DNA of 64,000 nt from Talpa occidentalis (GCF_014898055.3 NW_023605083.1:91543721-91607720), one strand, 5' to 3'; positions 47,331 through 58,438 are shown, counted from the first letter of the stretch. Program-made: numbers and translations. Notes: generated from the letters alone by a model not told the origin.

Positions 47331-50300
47331 GCCTGGCGCTGGCCTGTCTTGGCCTCTTGCTGGCCGTGGTCAGCCTGGGGAACCGGGCATCGCTGTCTGC
47401 CCAGGTGAGGCCCTGCTGCGCACCCCTCCCTGGGCAGCTGAGGAGCAGAGTCTGCTGAGCAGCTGATGGGCCGGGTGGGCTGAGGGCAAGGGCCCAGGAA
47501 TATGGGTGGAGGGTGAGAAGTCAGGTGGAGAAGGACTGGGTGACGCTGCCTCCTTCCCAGCAGGAGACTTCCCAGGGGGAGCTGGCTGCAGAGGAGGACC
47601 AGGACCTGCTGGTGAGTGGGTGTGGGTGCTGTCCGCAGGTTCCTGGGCATGGGAGGTGTGTGTGAGCTGAAGATGCAGGATCTGCTCTGCCTGTGCCAGC
47701 TGTGCGTGGGGGGTGTGTGTGCACCAGCCCAGCATGGGTATGTGTGAGAGAGACAGTGACAACTGTGTGTAAGGGTTTCATGTCACCTGAGCACAAACTG
47801 TTTATTTATTGGCTGTGGGCGAGTTGGGAATATGAGCTTCAGGAGCCTGCCATCGTGGAGGGATGCTGGTTGTGTGTGCAGGGTGTGTACCCATTGTGCA
47901 TGCACGCTGGGTATGGGCACGCCCAGGGTGCCAATTGAGCACAGGGTCTGTGCTGGTCCTGTGTGTGCTGGGGAATATGGGAGGGGGGTGTGTGTGTGTG
48001 AAGATGTGGCTGGGCTCCAGGAGGGAGTGAAGACTGGGGCCTGTCCCCAGGACCTTGCCTCCTCCCCTTGGCCCCAAAGGCACTTGGCTGAGGAGCTCAG
48101 TCCCTCCCTAACAGATCTGTGCTAGTTGCTGACTGGTGCCTGTCCTGACACCCACCCTCCTGTCAGGTTCAGTCTCTGTCTCTGGGAATGCCTGGCAAGA
48201 CCCTGGTCGAGCACTGCCCTTTATTCCCCTAGGGTCGGAATCTGCAGCCAGAGGAGAGCCAGGATCCCATGCCTTTTCTGAAACCACTGGCTCGGCCCCG
48301 CAGGAGTGGTGAGCATCCTTTGGTCCTGGGAATAATAGTGGCTGCTTTGTGGTGGCTTCTAGATTCATCATTGCTTTGTTCATCATCACAGCCCCTGAAG
48401 CAGGCAGAGCAAAAACCATTATCCTCATGTGTGAATAGAGAAAGTAAGGCACAGACCCTGTGCTCAGTTGGCATCCTGGGCAGCTGAGACGTGAATCTAA
48501 AATTCTCACCCTCCCTCTGATGCTCCTTCCATCATCTGGACCTGCTTCTCTCCTTAGTCCCTATCCCATATATGAAGGAGGGGTGGGCAGAAGTTAGGCG
48601 AACCCTTGAGGTCCTGATGGAGACGAGGTAGAAGAGTCAGAGGTCTCGGCTCCCATAAGCAAAAAGACTTATGAATAGGGTGACCATGTGACCACATACC
48701 CAGGTACGCATGGGATTGTCCTTGCTTACACCTGTTATCTCAGTGTGACTACTAATAGCACCTCTTATGCTGTTAGAAGTAGCCCTGTCAGTTTGGATGA
48801 TCAATTATACAGTCACTCCACTTATGGAGGAGGGCCTGAGAACCTCAGGCCTGGAATCTGGACAAGAATAAAGATGTCAGGATTCTGAAGGGAATAGGAC
48901 TGGGGAAGTGGCTTCTGGATCTCCAGATGTGTGGAGGGCTGCTTTGCCCATCTGTGTTTCCTTGATCCTCAGCATCTAAAGGCCGGAAACCACGGGCTCG
49001 CAGAGTGATTGCAGCCCACTATGAAGGTGGGTGATGGGTGAGTCGTGCCCAGGGAGGAGAGGGACAGAGGGGCAGGGCAGGTCTCACCAATGCATTCCTG
49101 TGTCTTACAGTTCATCCCCGGCCAGGACAGGATGGAGCGCAGGCGGGTGAGACCCCAACCCCATCTCTGAGCTCTCCCCTTACCCTCACAGCATTAGCTT
49201 TCTGGAAAAGAAGCCCCTCAAAATCTTTGCTTTCTCACCCCCCTCCCCACCTTCAGCCTTGGAACCCTGAAGCCAATTCATGAAAGTCTTCAGGACTTGG
49301 TTCTCTCAATTCCCAAACCTGTATTTTATGACCCAGGCATGGGACCAAGGAAGACTTCTACCTCTTTCTAGAACTCAGGAAGAACCAGCACACCCACCCC
49401 TGACCAAACACAAGCCCCTGCTTCTCCTCAGTCCTCACTGTGCCCAAGAAGTCCCTTTGAGTCCTTTCTTTTCTTCCTCTTCCTATTCATTGCTCTCATC
49501 ATTTCCCCCAAAATGTTTTGAGTCTTTGCACTTCTTTTCCATCCCTACACCACCCCCACCTCAGCTCTGTACTATACTGACACTTCAGTACCTCAAACCC
49601 AGCCTCCAGCCCTTTCCCCATTCCAAATTCTTCCCATCCCCTGCTCTGTCCCACAATTTTGCCAAGCTAAGCTCCCCTAAACCTCATTTTCCTTATTCTG
49701 TTGCTTCCAGTTTCTCCATGGCCCAGTTGAAACCTCTCTTCCCTGCCCACTCTGTGCATTCTCTGCACTTGTTGGGTTGATACTCCTCCCTGCCAGTGTG
49801 CCTCTTCTGGACTTTGCATATACGGTTCCCTCATCTGGAATGTCCTTCCCTGTGACAAGCCAGGAAGCAAGACATGAGGGTGACATGGTCTAAGAGGTTG
49901 GCAGGCAAGGTGGAGAAAATAGATGGATTCAGCGTATGGCCTGGAGATAAGGCTTGCTTGTGGGTCGGATGTGCCAGATAAGGGAAAGGGAAGAATCAGA
50001 AAAGACTTCTCAGTTTTTAACTTGGGCATCTTTGGGAAAAAGATGTTGTTTACTAAGATGGGGTCGACCAAGGAAGAAATAGGAAGGTATGTAAATTAAT
50101 AATTAGATTTGAGATCTAATAATAAACAAGTGAATAAATAATAATAAACAAGTGAGTTCCATGAATAGATGGCCAGGTCAGTAGACATCGTAGAGTAGGT
50201 CAGGTGAGGGCAGGAGGTATGAAGTCAGGATGGTATCTAGAGTTACAGGACTGGATGACATGCCAGGGGAAAGAAGAGCCGAGAGCTCCTGGACATGTGG

Positions 50301-53300
50301 AAGTGGAGCAGAGAGGGGAAGAAACAGGGTGTGTGTATGTGGAGGGGGTAGTGTACTGGAGTCTAACGAAAGGCAGTTTCAAGGAGGATGTGGCGGTCTC
50401 AGTTGACTGTGGCTCAGGGGTCACATGAGATGAGAACAGAGAAATAACCAGTGGATTTGGTAACTTTTTTTTTAAGATTTATTTATTTATGCATACAAGA
50501 ACTGGAGTGTTGGCCAGAGGCATGGGGATGGGGGTGACAGGATTCACCAGAGATAGAGTGGGGAGCAGAACAGGCAGATCGACTGAAATACACTGCTGAG
50601 GGGAGCAGCGGGCGGGCGAGACAGGAGAGGTCTGCTGCGCCATGTGGGTAGCTCCCAGGCGGGTTGGCCAGGGATTGAACTCCTGCTACAGAGGCTGCAG
50701 ATAGCTTCACAGTGCTGTGGTTAACCCTTGCACCACCAGGGAGATCCCAGGTTTATTAACATTTAAAGTCTACTAGTGACCTTGGTTTCAGTGGTATTTA
50801 GCATGGAAGCCAATGTGGATTGGTTAAAGAGAAAACAGGAATTGACAGTTTTCCCGAGGTTACTCTGTACCATAGCAGAGAAATGAGCCCATAGGTGAAG
50901 AGGGAAGAATTCTTCAAACTGACCAGTCCTCACGGTTTCTTTGACCCTCTTCCACGGGATGGAACTTTTTGTCCCTTCTACCTTCTTGCTTGTTGCCCTG
51001 CAGGCTCAAGGAAAAGTTCAGTTCTTTTAATGGTAAGTAATAATCTATGAATCTTGGCTAAGTTCTGAGTTCTAAAAGAAACATACTCTGATCATCTCCA
51101 TTTTACAGATGGAAGTCACTTGTCCCGAGATCATGACAATATTAAATGGTGGAGCCAGGATTGGAACCCAGTTTATGTGCTTGTGTAATGGACATGGTCT
51201 GTGTAACAGGAGAATGTTGGTGCAGGGGTAGGAGGAGACTGCAGGGCAACAAGCAAGAAGGTAGAAGGGACAAAAAGTTCCACCCATCCGTGGAAGAGGG
51301 TCAAAGAAACCGTGAGGATTGGTCAGTTTGTAGAATAGGTTGAGGGAGATGAGGGGCCCATTGTCTAGGTCCTCTGGAGAACTAAAAACTTGGGCGGGAA
51401 GTTCGAGGAGAGGGGATACAAAATCCCTATCTTCGTGAGTGCACAAGCAAGCTTAGTGGGGAAAATAGGATTGCCAGACAGTAAGGAATGTCCATTTGAG
51501 GTTTGTGGCTATGAAACCGAGTGATATCAGACAACCTTCCATTGTTCCAGGTAGGCCATGCCCTTTGGTCACGACCAGCCTTTGCTCAAGCTGGTTCTGT
51601 AGCTAGGAATGCCCTCGCTCCTCTCTTCTTACTCTTTATACAGCAGACCTGCCTTCCTCCCTTGTATATGGACCACTCACTCTAGCAGTTACTGAGACAT
51701 TCATTTATTCACTCAACAAACATGCAAACAAACCTATTATCTATAAAGACCAGGCCAGGTGCCCACAGTGAATAATACCCAGATTTGTTCTCAAGGAATT
51801 AGTGTCTAAGAGAGGAGACAAGCATATAAATTTGTAAATTACAGTATACCATGACAAGAACAATAATGAAAATAGCCAGAGGTCCATGGTGGCAAAGAGG
51901 AAGACAATTTCATATGGAGTCGGGGACTCCTTCCCAAGAAGGCGTGGCTTCCCTGGGCCTTGAGGCACAAGTATAAGATGGATAAGGATTCAGGTAGAAG
52001 GAATCACTTGTGCAAAAGATCTGGGTTTGCCAAGTCTGATGGAGCCTGGGGGACCCAGAGAAGCTCACTATGGCTCAAGGATAAAGTGCTAGAGGAGCAG
52101 GATGGGAATGGAGAAGAATATGGATGCCAGGTCACATGGAGTCTGGAAGTTATTCTGAGCTCAAAGCAGGAGAAGCAGGATCACATCTGCATTTTAGAAA
52201 CATCGCTATGTGGCTGTGTATAGGAAATAAACTGGAACAGGCAAGATTGGAAACAGGAAGTCCAATGAGGAAGGAGGCCAAGAGGCGTGCTAGTGAGAAA
52301 ATGGCAGAGGCTAGCCTGGAAGGGAGACAGAATGAGCTATTTAGGTGATAGAATTGTTAGGAATTGGTGATCAGTGAATAAGGTTGGGTCGAGGAGAGGG
52401 AGGCTGGGGTACCCAATAGGAGGTAGAACCTTGAGTGGAATGTGGACTACAAGTAGCAAAGTAAGTTTGGGGTGTGGGCCAAGCTCAGTTCTGGTCTAGA
52501 TGAGTCTGATGTGCGCCAGGCTGTTCTGATGGTGGCAGTCAGGGTGAGGAGGGGCAGGAAACACCAAGGCCAGCGACTCAAATGGCAGTCTGCAGGGTGT
52601 CAGCTGTGGTGCTCATAGGTGGGAATAAAAATGCCCAGCCAACATTACATTTTCCTGGGAAAATACCAAGGACAGAGTCCTGGGGCTGGCAGAAGATGGG
52701 GGGCTGGTGCAGGCATCTTCTTGGGTGCATCAAGCGGTGGGAGACAGAAATAAACAAGATGATCTTCCATGTTGGTGACTGCTGTGAAGGAAAAAGGGCT
52801 ACATGAAGAGATTAAGGGAAGTGGGGCTGGGAGTGGGTGACCAGTGAAGGTCTCTCTGATGTGTTGAGCCCTGACTGAGAGAAGGTGCCAGGTGGGGAGG
52901 AATCCCCAGGAGTATTCTGGGAAAAATCAGTAAAGAGCCTGCAGGGACAATGGACTTCAAGTGTGGCAGGAACAGAAAGAAGGCCAGAGTGCTGGAGGCT
53001 TTAGAACTGGAGGAGCGTGCGAGATCAGAATGAAGTAGACTGGGCCTGGTCCTTGGAGGACCTGGGAAGTCACTTGATCCTGTGCTCTGTCATTCTATTG
53101 TTTATCTTCTTTGCAATGTGCAATTACTTGAACGCAAGCGTGCTCTTTTTTTTTTTTTTTTTTTTATTTTGTAATGGCTTTATTCACAGACACTTAACAT
53201 ACCATACAATTTGCCCATGGTTTTCCCTATAGTCACAGAACTGTGCAGCTAACTCTATGGTAATTTTCAGCACCTCAAAAGAAAAAAAAAACTCTGTAGT

Positions 53301-53709
53301 CTAGTTACTACCCCCACCTCCCTAAGAAGTAACCACAAGTCCACTTCCTTTCTCTATTTGCTTATGTGAACATTTCATAAAAATCCTATCCTGTGGGGTC
53401 CTTTGTGTGTTTTTTTTTTTCATACTTCTCATTATTCCCTACTTTATTTTTTTAAATAAATTTTATTTTTATATTCCCCATACAATTGCAACCCCCCCAT
53501 TCTGACCCCAATCCCTCCCCTCCCGCCCCCCACCCCCAAAAAGTGTCTCTGGTTCATAGTTTTTTGTTGATTTTGATTTTCACTTTCTTATAGTTATTCA
53601 TTTTCCTGGTCCCTTATTTAAGTTTTCTAGATTCCTGCTATGAGTGAGACCATCCGGTATAAAAATATGGAACGCTTCACGAATTTGCGTGTCATCCTTG
53701 CGCGGGGTC

Positions 53710-53760
<51 letters not shown>

Positions 53761-54903
53761 GAGCACCCGTGGGGTCCTTTGTGACTGGCTTCTTTCACTT
53801 ACGTGTTTTCACGGCTCATCCACCTCGGGAATGTGTGTCCGTACTTGCTTTCTCTTTGTGGCTGAAACAGTATCCCACTGTGTACACATACCACACCGCC
53901 TTTATCTAGTCATCACTTGATGGACGTTGGGGTTCCATTTTATTCTTTTTAGTTTTAATAGTTCAAGTAACATGATTCAGGGAGTGCATGTATACATTCT
54001 TGGAGTAAAAGAGACAAACAATACAGACACAAAATAAAAACGCTCCCATGCTTCTTCGATCCTGCTCTTCTCCGTAGAAGTGAGTGGCAACAACTGGCTC
54101 TGTATGTTCTGGTCATACGTGCCGCATCTGGCCATACATTTCTTCACTTAATTTCCTATCACCCTCTGGGCTCCAGCGGGCATGGTTCCACCCTTGCCCT
54201 AGGCCATCTGTATATCTTCCGGATAAGGTGGGTCCCAGAGGTTTATCAGCTCAATGGGTCACAGGGAGCGTGAGGGAGTCCGGTAAAGGGACTTTCCCCT
54301 CTCCCTCTGAATATCCACATTCAGGTGTGGACGGGACGGTGAGTGGCTGGGAGGAGACCAAAATCAACAGTTCCAATCCACTGCGCTATGACCGCCAGAG
54401 CGGGGAATTTGTAGTCACCCGGCCTGGGCTCTACTACCTGTACTGTCAGGTAAGCCACACCTGGGTCCCTGGGTGAAGCGGGACCTGAGGGAGGAGAAGT
54501 GTTTGGTTTAGGGGGGTGGGAGCGAGCTAAAGGCTGGAGAGGGGGAGCTTGGGGTTTGGGCTGGGTAGAATACCTGGGTCTTCTAAGGAAATTTGAACTT
54601 GAGACAGGCAAGCAGAGGCCTGGACCCTTTCCACTCGCCCCCACTCCCCAGGTGCACTTTGATGAGGGGAAGGCTGTCTACCTGAAGCTGGACTTGCTGG
54701 TGGATGACACGCTGGCCCTGCGCTGCCTGGAAGAGTTCTCAGCCACAGCGGCCAGCTCTCTGGGACCCCAGCTCAGGCTCTGCCAGGTGTCCGGGCTGTT
54801 GCCCCTGCGGCCAGGGTCCTCCCTGAAGATCCGCACCCTCCCCTGGGCCCATCTCAAGGCTGCCCCCTTTCTCACCTACTTCGGACTCTTTCAAGTTCAC
54901 TGA
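47246..54903 (+). CDS. TNFSF12: TNF ligand superfamily member 12 (TWEAK)
   Basis: Type II membrane cytokine of the TNF family that signals through FN14 (TNFRSF12A) in tissue repair, angiogenesis and inflammation. Coding exons 47246-47404, 47564-47611, 48233-48308, 48973-49026, 49111-49146, 54325-54449 and 54652-54903 total 750 nt, 249 aa plus stop, the human length. Order: short basic cytoplasmic tail (RRSQRRRGRRG), one membrane segment at about residues 22-44, a stalk with furin-type sites RPRR (90-93) and RARR (102-105), then the TNF-homology trimer domain from about residue 105 to the C-terminal GLFQVH. The N-glycosylation sequon NSS (139) is kept. The start ATG follows a CpG-rich leader. 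Exon 2 has a tandem CAGCAG acceptor; the chosen start gives the human-like EXXQ sequence, while the other adds one Gln. Confidence 0.97.
48380..48490 (+). repeat. MIR fragment in TNFSF12 intron 3
   Basis: attatcctcatgtgtgaata...aaggcacaga theme of MIR, directly after exon 3. Confidence 0.55.
50466..50748 (-). mobile_element. tRNA-derived SINE, TNFSF12 intron 5
   Basis: The only copy of this SINE seen right of 45.5 kb; head ttgcaccaccagggagatcc. Confidence 0.88.
50909..51336. repeat. Inverted repeat, ~95-bp arms, in TNFSF12 intron 5
   Basis: Left arm 50909-51003 and right arm 51239-51336 are reverse complements over about 95 bp with a 3-nt length difference and two or three mismatches. The spacer is 235 bp and contains a MIR-like stretch at about 51097-51180. 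The arms do not match the SINE or L1 seen elsewhere in the window. Confidence 0.85.
51097..51180 (+). repeat. MIR fragment inside the intronic inverted repeat spacer
   Basis: catctccattttacagatgg, then tcacttgtcccgagatca and ggagccaggattggaaccca: the MIR 3' core. Confidence 0.65.
51725..52340 (+). repeat. Ancient mammalian interspersed repeat in TNFSF12 intron 5
   Basis: Same theme as the repeat at 840-1090 (tcaaggaattagtgtctaag; gaggagacaagcatataaat), longer and diverged. Confidence 0.5.
53150..53392 (-). mobile_element. Old L1 fragment, left part
   Basis: Antisense 3'-region of an old mammalian L1 (caatttgcccatggtttt...cacagaactgtgcag theme). It is interrupted by the U6-L1 insertion and continues at 53784. 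Confidence 0.65.
53408..53768 (-). mobile_element. U6-L1 chimeric retroposon with target-site duplication
   Basis: On the minus strand U6 (53766-53661) is followed by the 3' end of an L1 in sense orientation (53660 to about 53448), with the G-rich 3' UTR block, an AATAAA, about 20 nt of other sequence and a final A-run. It is bracketed by identical GTGGGGTCCTTTGTG (53393-53407 and 53769-53783), a 15-bp target-site duplication. Known mechanism: template switching of L1 reverse transcriptase from L1 RNA to U6 RNA. Confidence 0.88.
53661..53766 (-). pseudogene. U6 snRNA retro-copy (5' part of a U6-L1 chimera)
   Basis: The minus strand reads full-length U6 from GTGCTCGCTTCGGCAGCAC to the terminal TTTTT, 106 nt, one shorter than human U6. 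The middle differs by one missing base and one substitution (ATGACCCCGCGCAAGG). The 3' end runs straight into L1 3' sequence, and there is no U6-type upstream PSE/TATA visible. It is therefore a retroposed copy rather than a working gene. Confidence 0.9.
53784..53960 (-). mobile_element. Old L1 fragment, right part
   Basis: Continues the host L1 after the U6-L1 insertion, with the recognisable 'catcacttgatggacgtt' theme also found in the L1 at 28.9 kb. Confidence 0.65.
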
Positions 54904-55420
54904 GGGGCCCTGGTCTCTTGCTGGCTACCCAGGCTGACAACTCCCCACAACAGCTCTCCAGCACCCTAGTCCCCTCTGCTCAACCCTGAGTTGCTGCTCC
55001 TCCCCAGACCTGCCTCTCCATCTGTAGGCTGCCAGGGCTTCTTCATGCCACATACATATCCCCATTCTTCTCTGATAACTCCCCCACTTCTGACTCACTA
55101 GCTCCCAAACCCCTGATCTTTTGACACCCCCATTTATCGCCCAACTCCCCACTCTGGCCACAGCCCGCCCCCCGGACACTGTGTTTACTGTATTGTGGGT
55201 GGGGATGGGTCCTGAATACTCCTCTTCAGGCACTAAGAGGGACTGGATGCCAGAAACTGGGACTAGGCCAGGAGTTCCCGAATGTGAGGGGTAAGCAACT
55301 AAGACAAGCTCCTCCCCTGATAATTCCCTGTGGATTTTAAAAAGATATTATTTTTATTATTTTTGTGACAAAATGTTGATAAGTGGATATTAAAGAGAAT
55401 AAGTCATTGTCTCTCTGTTT
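54904..55420 (+). other. TNFSF12: TNFSF12 3' UTR
   Basis: Follows the TGA at 54901-54903. It has an AU-rich block at about 55345-55375 (attatttttattatttttgtg) and then the variant hexamer ATTAAA at 55389-55394. The AU-rich stretch may affect mRNA stability (inference). The weak poly(A) hexamer fits the read-through into TNFSF13 known in human. Confidence 0.7.
55389..55394 (+). terminator. TNFSF12: TNFSF12 poly(A) signal (ATTAAA variant)
   Basis: Second-commonest mammalian hexamer, followed by a T-rich stretch (ttgtctctctgttta). Confidence 0.65.
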
Positions 55421-55424
55421 ATTG

Positions 55425-56620
55425 GGGCTTAGGGGACATTCTCAGCATAGCTGAGGGTCACAAGAAGGGAGTCTGGGAATTGAGAAGTGGGGTACAGGAT
55501 ATCTGGAATTCCAGGGTGACCTACAGGCTTGGGAATGGGAACCTACATGCCTCCTGTTGCCCCCTTCAACCTTAAGGTGCACGCAGAGTGGAAAGGCAAA
55601 TTGCCAGGAAAAAAAAAAAAAATCAATCCTCTGCCCAAGGTCCAGTAGAAGCAGCTCATTTACCTAGGAGGCAGGCTTCCTCCTGTGGGGAATCCCTGGC
55701 TGGGAGGAGGAGGGGCCCTTCCGCTTGGCAGCTTCGGGACATTCAGCAGGTGCTGCACAAGCTCTGACTAGGATGGGGGGTGGGAGCAGGCCTGGAGGGG
55801 GGCTCAGGGTCAGTAAAAAGGACTTCAGGGCCCAGAAACATGGAAACTTGGGTCCCTGAGTCCAGGGGAGAAATCCTACAGAGGTAGGGTGCTTGGGGCT
55901 GTCTCTTTCTCTCTTTGTCCAGAGTCTTATGTAAGTGCTTTTCTCGGGAAACAGGAAGTCTTGCTTGCCAAGTTCAGCACAGGGAGTAGTGCAGGCCTTA
56001 TTCCAACACACCCGGCCTGGCCTTAACCTCAGAGCAGTTTCTTGCTTCCTCGACCCTGGCTCTCCTCCCCACCGACCCCCCGCTTCCTTTCCTACCCTCG
56101 GTCACTCTTAGCAAACTTCCCCAGTGATCTCTCTCCCTGGCTGGAGCCAGAGGGTCTTCTACCCTCATCCCTTGACGCTCAACACCATCCTGCTTGTCTC
56201 TCCATCCCTGTTCCTGGCACTATACCCCAGAGCCAGCCAACCTTCCCTCCCCCACTTCTGGGGCCGCCCCAGGGTTCTTGTGCTCTGGCCGCTCCTTCTG
56301 GGTGTCACTGGAAGCTCTGTCCTTCCTAGAGAGACTGACATCAAATCCTCTAGAGGTTGGAAGAAGGGGTGTGCGTGTGTGTGTGTACGGGGAGGGGGGA
56401 GCTTGAGACAACACTGGTCCCAGAACAGGGTGCCAGGAGCACCCTCAGTGCCCCTAGCTTGCCTTTCTCCTCTCTCTTTTTATTCTCAAGTTCCTTTTTA
56501 TTTCTCCCTTGCGTAACACCCTTCTTCCCTTCTGTACCACTGCCTGCGCCCCCACACTCCCTATCACCTTGCCATCCTGAGGCCACACTCCTGAGGCCAC
56601 AGCAACTGGCAGGGTCTTCA
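55425..56620. other. TNFSF12-TNFSF13 intergenic spacer and TNFSF13 5' region
   Basis: About 1.2 kb with no recognised gene and no SINE. It has a pyrimidine-rich stretch at about 56450-56530 and a short GT run near 56375-56387. It must contain the TNFSF13 promoter and leader, but I see no clear core motif. Confidence 0.6.
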
Positions 56621-56624
56621 GCTC

Positions 56625-58438
56625 ATGCCAGCCTCACCTCCTTCCTTGCTAGTCCCTAAAGGGACCCCGGGAGACATGGGGGCCCCGGTCCGGGAGCCAG
56701 CACTCTCAGTTGCCCTCTGGTTGAGTTGGGGGGCAGCTTTGGGGGCTGTGGCTTGTGCCATGGCTCTGCTGACCCAACAAACAGAGCTGCAAACCTTAAG
56801 GAAAGAGGTGATCCGGCTGCAGAGGACTGGCAGGCCCTCGGAGATGGGGGAAGGGTATACATGGCCGAGCCTCCAGGAGCAGGTGAGTAGAGAAGGGTGT
56901 TTGGGAGAGAAGGATGGGTGGCAGGGTGGTCTCTGGGCCTCTGGGTTCTAGCTTCCTGATCTGCAAAGTTTCAAATGGGTGCAAGAGAGGGTCCCGGGTT
57001 TGGAGGTCAAGGGAGCAGCCATTTCAGGAAAGGAAATTGTTAAAGATTAATGCTTCTGAAGCCTAACAGTTCCTGGAGAAGCGCCAGCACCAAGACTCCG
57101 GTTGCTGGGGAAAGGTGTATGAGAGATGGGAGGCATTGCTGGGGCAGGGGTTAGGGGAGGAATGAGAAGAGAGGCTGTCGGGACCCTTGCATCTTAGTCT
57201 AACTCTGACCCTCTTTCCACAAGCAGAGCTCTGATGCCCTGGAAGCCTGGGAAAATGGGGAGAGATCCCGAAGAAGGAGAGCAGTGCTCACCCATAAACA
57301 GAAGAGTGAGGCTTCAGGGGTGCAGCAGGGGTGGGAGGTGATCAAGCAGCATAGCAACTTGGAGATTGTTGCCCTGAGCCAGGGGGAGGGTGGAGGGCTG
57401 ACACCAGGGCAACTGGGGTAGCTGAGCACTGCTGAGATTTCCTCCTTCTCTCCTCAGAGAAGCACTCAGTTCTGCACCTTGTTCCTATTAACATCACCTC
57501 CAAGGGTGAGCACGATTTTATATGATGGCTTTTTGGGAGGGACAAGATCTGGGAATTTTGGGGCTGGCAGCTGGACCCAAAAGATTCTTAGGTGAAGTGT
57601 CTAAGTGCACTGAAATCCTCACTACTATACTCCTCACCTCCAGAGGACCTGGATGTGACAGAGGTGATGTGGCAACCAGCTCTCAGGCATGGGAGAGGCC
57701 TGGAGGCCCAAGGATATGTTGTTCGAGTCTGTGATGCTGGAATTTATCTGCTGTACAGCCAGGTAACCTGAAATATGGGAGCCCAGAAGCTTATTTTCTT
57801 AGATGCTGTATGCCTGGTACCTAGGGTTCCTAATCCTCCTGTTCATACCAAACTTAGAAGACCCTTGTTTCCTTGGCTCCCATCTCTGGGGTCCTGAGGC
57901 CTCCCAGAATTGAGCCATGCCATTCTGCTTTCTTCAACATCTCCTCCCTTCCCTGCCAGGTCCTGTTTCATGATGTGACTTTCACCATGGGTCAGGTGGT
58001 GTCTCGAGAGGGCCAGGGAAGGCAGGAGACGCTATTCCGATGTATACGAAGTATGCCCTCCAATCCAGACTGGGCCTACAATACCTGCTACAGTGCAGGT
58101 GAGAGTCATGTGGGCAGACAGGGAGGACATCTCTGAGCTGGGGGCAGTGGTGAAGGCACTACCACAGCAGGTTGGAGACCTGGGCATAAAGGCAGAGCTG
58201 AGGAATGAAGACCAGAATACCTAGGTACTTTCAGGAAGCAGAAGGTTGAGCTGGAGAAGAGAGGGTGAGACATCAGGGTATCTGCATCACTGTGCTTCAC
58301 TGAGCATTAATTTTCTCCCTTTTCTCAGGTGTCTTCTATTTACATCAAGGGGATATTCTGAGTGTGGTAATCCCCCGGGCGAGGGCAAAACTTAGTCTTT
58401 CTCCACATGGAACCTTTCTGGGGTTTGTGAAACTGTGA
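56625..58438 (+). CDS. TNFSF13: TNF ligand superfamily member 13 (APRIL)
   Basis: TNF-family cytokine that binds BCMA, TACI and heparan sulfate and supports plasma cells and IgA switching. Coding exons 56625-56882, 57227-57305, 57458-57505, 57644-57762, 57960-58098 and 58329-58438 sum to 753 nt, 250 aa plus stop, the human length. It has a short cytoplasmic N-terminus, a membrane segment at about 29-49 (ALWLSWGAALGAVACAMALL), a stalk, and the furin site RRRR at 101-104 where the human protein is cleaved in the Golgi. The TNF domain follows, with sequon NIT at 124 and the disulfide pair C196/C211, ending GTFLGFVKL. A cysteine at about residue 158 (VRVCDAG) is unusual. The first in-frame ATG is used by analogy with human; a second ATG lies 17 codons on. 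The exon 2 acceptor is AAGCAG, which could optionally add one Gln. Confidence 0.97.

Larger units (their letters stand above)
49147..54324 (+). other. TNFSF12: TNFSF12 intron 5 (5.2 kb)
   Basis: The largest intron of the gene separates the stalk exons from the TNF-domain exons. 49150-50460 shows no recognisable element. Then come a minus-strand SINE (50466-50748), an inverted repeat (50909-51336), ancient repeat matter at about 51725-52340, an old minus-strand L1 at about 53150-53960 and the U6-L1 chimera inside it. No extra coding exon was recognised. Confidence 0.85.

Noticed and set aside
46748..47458. 236-codon plus frame through the TNFSF12 CpG island
   Set aside because: It ends by running in the TNFSF12 frame and is extended upstream only by stop-poor GC-rich leader. 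The conserved protein starts at the ATG at 47246.
49280..49780. 166-codon frame in TNFSF12 intron 5
   Set aside because: Compositionally biased (Ser/Pro/Leu-rich from pyrimidine-rich DNA), no splice context and no recognisable domain.
53661..53766. Functional U6 snRNA gene
   Set aside because: Fused to an L1 tail with a target-site duplication, has a deletion and a substitution, and lacks a visible U6-type promoter.
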